From an uncultured Selenomonadales bacterium (lineage in GTDB: Bacteria; Bacillota; Negativicutes; Acidaminococcales; Acidaminococcaceae), in NCBI GenBank assembly GCA_900315925.1, contig ONAV01000022.1:1-52348 (forward strand): a stretch of DNA of 52,348 bases, in the 5' to 3' direction. Positions within the stretch are counted from its first letter, which is position 1; each line of letters begins with the position of its first letter. Position numbers and translations under genes: made by a program. Of the stretch, positions 48,156 through 52,348 are shown in pieces. A model generated the notes under the pieces. The model did not search any database and was not told the origin of the DNA. It worked only from the letters and a program-made list of their open reading frames with translations.

Positions 48156-49356
48156 TTATTCCGCACAGGCCTCTTTAATGATATTCACTGCCTTCACCAG
48201 AACTTCTTCCGGCATATTCAGCGCCGGCAGCAGCCGGACCTTGTCCTTGGCCGTCAGGCACAGCACACCTTTTTCAATACATTTTTTCACCACATCCGCG
48301 GCAGGCTTTACCGGTTTCACACCGCACATCATGCCCAGGCCGGTTACCATTTCGATACCGGGGGCTCCTTCCAGCGCGCTGAAAAGGATTTTTCCTTTCC
48401 GCTGTACTTCCGCTAAAAACGCATCGTCCAGCCGGTTGATAATGCTCACCGCCCCCGCGCAGGCCACCGGGTTGCCCCCGAACGTAGAGCCGTGGTCCCC
48501 GTGTCCCAGCACGTGTTCCACTTTTTCGCCCATCAGGCAGGCGCCCAGGGGCAGGCCGCCGCCGATGCCTTTGGCCGTTGTCACCACGTCCGGGTTCGAT
48601 GCCTTTGGCCGTTGTCACCACGTCCGGGTTCACGCCGAAATTCATATACGAATACAGTTTGCCCGTGCGGCCGTTTCCGGTCTGCACTTCGTCCACCATG
48701 AACACGATATCCTTTTCGTGACAGATAGCGTCCACGCCCTGAATGAATTCTGCCGTCAGCGGGTTCACGCCGCCTTCGCCCTGGATGCACTCAATCAGGA
48801 TGCCCGCCACTTTGTGAGCTTCTACCAGTTTTTGCACGCTCACCAGATCGTTGGCCGTGGCATGGACAAAACCGGGCGTCAGGGGCTGGAACAGTTCGTG
48901 GTAATGGTCCTGCCCGGTTGCGGCCAGGGTGGTAAGGGTACGCCCGTGGAAGCTGTTCCACAGGGTGAGGATAGTGTAATACTCCGGCCCTTTTTTCTCC
49001 GCCGCGTATTTCCGTGCTACTTTAATGGCACATTCGTTAGCTTCCCCGCCGGAATTACTGAAGAACACTTTCTTCATGCCCGTCTTCTCGCAGAGCAGCT
49101 CCGCCAGTTTCACGCAGGGCTCCGTGTAATACAGGTTGGACATGTGCTGCACCTTGCCCAGCTGGTCGATGACCGCCTGTTTCCAGATGTCGTCGGCGAT
49201 GCCGAAGCTGGTCACCCCGATGCCGGAGCCCATGTCGATGTATTCTTTACCGTCTGTATCTTTGGCAATGCTTCCCTTGCCGCTGACGATTTCCACCGGA
49301 AACCGCGCGTAGGTATTGGCTACGTATTTGTTGTCCAGTTCCTGCAGCTTGCTCAT
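48156..49356 (-). pseudogene. argD: acetylornithine aminotransferase, frameshifted by a 34-bp tandem duplication
   Basis: PLP enzyme of arginine synthesis (N-acetylglutamate semialdehyde to N-acetylornithine). The N-terminal frame from ATG 49356 (GGAGTGAG upstream) is normal through FFSNSGGEANECAIKVARKY, WNSFHGRTLTTLAATGQ and VDEVQTGNGRTGKL to NPDVVTTAKGI. There a 34-bp unit is present twice (48564-48597 and 48598-48631), which shifts the frame. The other frame resumes VVTTAKGIGGGLPLGACLMG and continues to a normal end at 48156. The duplicated unit covers the catalytic lysine segment (TTAKGI). Removing one copy gives an intact gene of about 390 codons. Real mutation, reversible slippage or assembly artefact cannot be told apart here. 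Confidence 0.9.
48564..48631. repeat. perfect 34-bp tandem duplication inside argD
   Basis: Two identical adjacent 34-bp units; 34 is not a multiple of 3, so the reading frame shifts. Confidence 0.95.
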
Positions 49357-49360
49357 GTTC

Positions 49361-50224
49361 TCACTCCCCTGTCACCATGGTGCCTGCGCCTTCATCCGTC
49401 AGCAGTTCCATCAGGATGGAATGGGGCACGCGCCCGTCCATAATAATTACATTATTTACGCCTTTTTCAATGGCGTCTTCGCAGCATTTTACCTTGGGCA
49501 GCATGCCGCCGGCAATAATGCCTTCTTCTTTCAGCTGTTTCGTTTCCGCAACGGTGACCGCCGGAATCAGCGTTTTGTCATCGTCCTTGTCCCGCAGAAT
49601 GCCCGGCACGTCCGTCATGAGAATAAAGGTTTCGGCTTTCAGGGCCCCCGCGATGCAGGCTGCCGCCGTATCGCCGTTGATGTTGTAGGCATTTCCCTGA
49701 TCGTCGCAGCCTACGGTGGAAACTACCGGGATATACCCTTTTTCCAGCAAATCCAGCACGGGTTTTTCGTTGACTTCGGTCACTTCCCCCACAAAACCCA
49801 GGCGCGGGTCTTTGATTTTGCACTTGATCAGGTGCCCGTCCGCACCGGAAAGTCCCAGGGCGTTTCCGCCCTGCATCTGCAGCAGGTTCACCAGGGTGTT
49901 GTTCACTTTCCCTGCCAGCACCATCTGCACGATGTCGATGGTCTCTTTGTCGGTGACCCGCAGGCCGTCCACAAATTCCGCTTTCTTGCCAAGACGTTTC
50001 ATCAGGTCGTTGATTTCCGGCCCACCCCCGTGCACCAACACGATTTTTACGCCTACGTGCCATAGCAGCACGATATCTTCCATGACCTGCTGTTTCAGGG
50101 TTTCGTTGATCATGGCGTTGCCGCCGTATTTGATGACCACGATCTTGCCGCTGTGCTTTTTTATGTATGGCAGCGCTTCCACCAGAATCTGGGCGCGTTC
50201 TGCATTGGAATAGGAATATGGCAT
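49361..50224 (-). CDS. argB: acetylglutamate kinase
   Basis: 287 residues of the amino acid kinase family, second step of arginine synthesis. IVVIKYGGNAMIN binds phosphate, VLVHGGGPEINDLMKRLG binds N-acetylglutamate, and VPGILRDKDD with MLPKVKCCEDAIEKGVNNV ends the ATP site. The N-terminus (AERAQILVEALPYIKKHSGK) is the long type often seen in arginine-inhibited enzymes. AGAGGTG lies before ATG 50224; the stop is 4 nt before argD. Confidence 0.95.
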   Translation of the reverse strand: MPYSYSNAERAQILVEALPYIKKHSGKIVVIKYGGNAMINETLKQQVMEDIVLLWHVGVKIVLVHGGGPEINDLMKRLGKKAEFVDGLRVTDKETIDIVQMVLAGKVNNTLVNLLQMQGGNALGLSGADGHLIKCKIKDPRLGFVGEVTEVNEKPVLDLLEKGYIPVVSTVGCDDQGNAYNINGDTAAACIAGALKAETFILMTDVPGILRDKDDDKTLIPAVTVAETKQLKEEGIIAGGMLPKVKCCEDAIEKGVNNVIIMDGRVPHSILMELLTDEGAGTMVTGE

Positions 50225-50254
50225 GTTATGACACCTCTGCTAACATATTTGTTT

Positions 50255-50355
50255 GCTTGCGCGGAGATTTTTGCGAAGGGCAAGGAAATGGCCCGCAGGC
50301 GTAGCGGTACTACGCCGAGGATTTACGCCGCCATTCACAAAAAGTTGCCGCAAGC
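50255..50355. repeat. palindromic intergenic element between argJ and argB
   Basis: Outer arms GCTTGCG/CGCAAGC (50255-50261/50349-50355), then TTTTTG-GAA/TTC-CAAAAA, GGGC/GCCC and a GGCGTAG-CGGTA-CTACGCC hairpin. The 133-bp gap interrupts an otherwise tight operon. Confidence 0.65.
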
Positions 50356-50357
50356 AC

Positions 50358-51575
50358 TTATGATCTGTAATCGCCGTTGATTTTTACATAATCATAGGTC
50401 AGGTCGCAGCCCCAGGCCGTAGCGCCGGCACTGCCGCTGTTCAGTTCCACCAGAATCGTGATTTCTTTTTCCAGCAGGACTTCTTTGGCAAACTCTTCGG
50501 AAAAATCGACCCCCGCCCCATTTTTGCAGACAGGAAGAATTCCTTTTGCCGATTTAAACGCCACGTCCACTTTGTTCACGTCCAGATCCGCGCCGCTGTA
50601 CCCAATGGCGCAGAGCACGCGGCCCCAGTTGGCGTCGGCGCCGAACATGGCGGCTTTCAGCAGGCTGCTGGTGATTACGCTCTTGGCTACCACGGCCGCC
50701 GTTTTTTCATCGGCGGCGCCGGTCACGTCGCATTCCAGCAGTTTGGTGGCCCCTTCCCCGTCCCCGGCAATGGAACGGCACAGCGCAATAGTGATGGTGT
50801 TCAGCGCTTTCATAAAGGTATCAAAGGCAGGTCCTTCTTCCGTAATTTCTCCATTGCCCGCCAGCCCGTTGGCCAGGATCGCCACCATGTCGTTGGTGGA
50901 TGTATCCCCGTCCACGCTGAGCATGTTGAAGGTCTTCTGCACGTCGTGGCTCAGGGCTTTTTGCAGCATGGCTGCGGAAATGGCCGCGTCCGTGGTAAGG
51001 AACACCAGCATGGTAGCCATGTTGGGATGGATCATGCCACTGCCTTTGGCAATGCCGCCCATACGGCAGGTCTTGCCGTCAATTTCAAATTCCACCGCTA
51101 CTTTTTTCATGACCGTATCCGTGGTCATGATAGCTTTGGCCGCTTCGTCTTCCCCGGTTTCCGATAACAGGCTTACCAGTTTGTCCATGCCGTTGGCGAT
51201 GGGCGTAATGTTCAGCTTCTGGCCGATGACGCCGGTGGAGGCGATCACCATGTCATCTTTACTGATGCCCAGCTTTTCCGCAGCCAGGCTGCTCATCTTC
51301 TCCGCGATTTCGATGCCGTCGCTGTTGCAGGTATTGGCATTGCCGCTGTTGCAGAGCACTGCCTGGGCGATGCCGTCGGCAATATGGTTTTTGGTTACGG
51401 TTAAGGGCGCGCCTTTTACCAGGTTTGTTGTGTAAACGGCGGCCGCGTGGGCCGGAACCTTACTGAAGATCAAGGCCAGATCGTTTTTATTGTTCTTCTT
51501 CCGGATGCCGCAGTACATACCGCTGGCGGTAAATCCTTTTGCAGCGCAGACGCCGCCTTCTATCTGTTTTATCAT
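50358..51575 (-). CDS. argJ: bifunctional glutamate N-acetyltransferase/amino-acid acetyltransferase
   Basis: 405 residues. The self-cleavage and nucleophile site KGSGMIHPNMATMLVFLTTD (Thr of MATML) is intact, with CNSGNANTCN near residue 90 and VLCAIGYSGADLD late. ArgJ recycles the acetyl group from acetylornithine to glutamate, and in the bifunctional form also makes the first acetylglutamate. ATG 51575 with GGAGG 5 nt upstream; the frame stays open upstream but the ribosome site decides. Lies between argC and argB. Confidence 0.95.
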   Translation of the reverse strand: MIKQIEGGVCAAKGFTASGMYCGIRKKNNKNDLALIFSKVPAHAAAVYTTNLVKGAPLTVTKNHIADGIAQAVLCNSGNANTCNSDGIEIAEKMSSLAAEKLGISKDDMVIASTGVIGQKLNITPIANGMDKLVSLLSETGEDEAAKAIMTTDTVMKKVAVEFEIDGKTCRMGGIAKGSGMIHPNMATMLVFLTTDAAISAAMLQKALSHDVQKTFNMLSVDGDTSTNDMVAILANGLAGNGEITEEGPAFDTFMKALNTITIALCRSIAGDGEGATKLLECDVTGAADEKTAAVVAKSVITSSLLKAAMFGADANWGRVLCAIGYSGADLDVNKVDVAFKSAKGILPVCKNGAGVDFSEEFAKEVLLEKEITILVELNSGSAGATAWGCDLTYDYVKINGDYRS

Positions 51576-51603
51576 TTGTTCCTCCGATATTGTTTTTCCT
51601 TGT

Positions 51604-51665
51604 GGAAACACTGTTTAAATTTATTTGTGCGCCGCAAGTGGGAAGGCGCATGCAGAAGTGTTTCC
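51604..51665. repeat. nested inverted repeat between argC and argJ
   Basis: Outer arms GGAAACACT/AGTGTTTCC (51604-51612/51657-51665) and inner arms TGCGCC/GGCGCA. It begins right after the argC stop. Possible attenuator or mRNA-processing stem. Confidence 0.5.
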
Positions 51666-52348
51666 TTACACTTCCAGTCCTGTCGTTTCCGGCAGTCCCA
51701 GCACAATGTTCATATTCTGGATGGCCGCGCCGGACGCCCCTTTGCCCAGATTGTCGAAACGGGACACCAGCAGGATCCGGTCTTCGTTGCCTGTCACGGT
51801 GATCTCCATGTCGTCCCGTCCGGTAAAGGCCGCTGCTGACAGGAACCCGTTTTCGTCCGCCGTTTCTTTAAAATGAATCAGGGGGCCCGTGTAATAGGAT
51901 GCGTAAGTTCGTCGGACATCTGCCAGGGAACCCTGCAGATCTTTTTTAAACAGGGACACCGTCACTTCCATGCCGCTGTAAAAATCCGCCACGATGGGAC
52001 AGAACACCGGGGCGTTTTCCAACCCGCAGATGGCGTTCATCTCTTTCAGGTGTTTATGCCGGATCTTCGTACTCGGCGATCATGTTTTTTCCGCCGCCGG
52101 AATACCCGGTAAGGGAGAAGCAGGTCAGAAGCGTATCCCTGGCCAGCAGGCCTTTTTCCACCAGCGGCGCCACCAGGGCGATAAAACCGCTGGCGTGGCA
52201 GCCGGGGTTGGCGATCCGTTTCGCTTTTGCAATTTTTTCTTTGTATCCGGTCAGTTCCGGCATGCCGTAAGTCCAGCCTGCCGCCGTCCGGTGGGCCGTG
52301 GACGTATCGATGACGACGGCCCCGCTGTCCGCTGCCAGTTCCACCGCT
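51666..52348 (-). pseudogene. argC: N-acetyl-gamma-glutamyl-phosphate reductase, frameshifted; 5' end outside window
   Basis: Third step of arginine synthesis. From the right edge the frame reads VIDTSTAHRTAAGWTYGMPE, the catalytic ANPGCHASG and FSLTGYSGGGKNMIAEYEDP, then meets a stop at about 52054. A second frame continues with HKHLKEMNAICGLENAPVFC and PIVADFYSGMEVTV to the normal C-terminus. In intact type 2 ArgC proteins roughly 10-20 residues (ending in a Y-x-L-x-x-x-HKHL stretch) separate the two parts, so a small deletion that also shifts frame is likely. The enzyme would lack its C-terminal substrate and dimer region. Confidence 0.85.

Noticed and set aside
48178-49443. Plus-strand ORF of 421 codons opposite argD
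   Set aside because: Shadow of argD; argD itself matches its family over the whole length in two frames.

Overview
The window looks like a chromosome segment of a diderm Firmicute of the class Negativicutes (Acidaminococcus/Phascolarctobacterium/Veillonella-like). This is inference. The supporting signs are Firmicute-type promoters, strong AGGAGG ribosome binding sites, tRNA genes and SpoVB-, RsbU- and Ddh-type proteins, next to an anaerobe's rubrerythrin and an aminosugar/DAP cell-wall complement. No 16S rRNA or marker set is present to settle it.

Layout. 1-6200 is core: start of nagA, a Cache-HAMP-GGDEF sensor, an M23 endopeptidase, a SpoVB-like flippase and a rubrerythrin. 6330-16758 is an integrated element of 10.4 kb in the 3' end of tRNA-Pro(TGG). 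It has 49-bp perfect att repeats, a tyrosine integrase, a CI-like repressor divergent from a Cro-like/excisionase-like/initiator/primase-helicase operon, a VRR-NUC nuclease, a RinA/ArpU-like activator and three terS-like genes. It has no large terminase, portal, capsid or lysis genes. That is the gene plan of a phage satellite (PICI-like island). 16900-24934 is core again: C_GCAxxG_C_C protein, tRNA-Gly, a lipid-linked sugar transfer pair (GT2 + GT39), a zinc-ribbon membrane protein, tRNA-Arg, and a MATE pump with an amidohydrolase. 25460-27490 is a small islet with a carboxylesterase remnant and an exported choloylglycine-hydrolase-like enzyme, bracketed by 28-bp direct repeats.

27559-39910 holds a STAS/RsbU pair, an SH3 protein, alr, ttcA, an EamA transporter flanked by two inverted copies of a fold-back element, a DUF6765 protein, ddh, a DUF1508 protein, thpR and an alkaline-phosphatase-superfamily hydrolase. 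40336-48084 is a second accessory block: an unrecognised two-gene operon behind a broken rhuM, a RelB/ParE toxin-antitoxin pair, and a phage replication module (DEAD-box helicase, iteron-rich gap, TOPRIM-DUF927 primase, divergent XRE repressor) without integrase or structural genes. 48156-52348 is an argCJBD operon on the minus strand in which argD carries a frameshifting 34-bp tandem duplication and argC is frameshifted with a probable small deletion.

Most notable: the satellite with its interleaved lysogeny-switch promoters and a candidate small RNA; the covarying fold-back element pair at 33706-35210; the iteron cluster at 44644-44870; and two independent lesions in one arginine operon.
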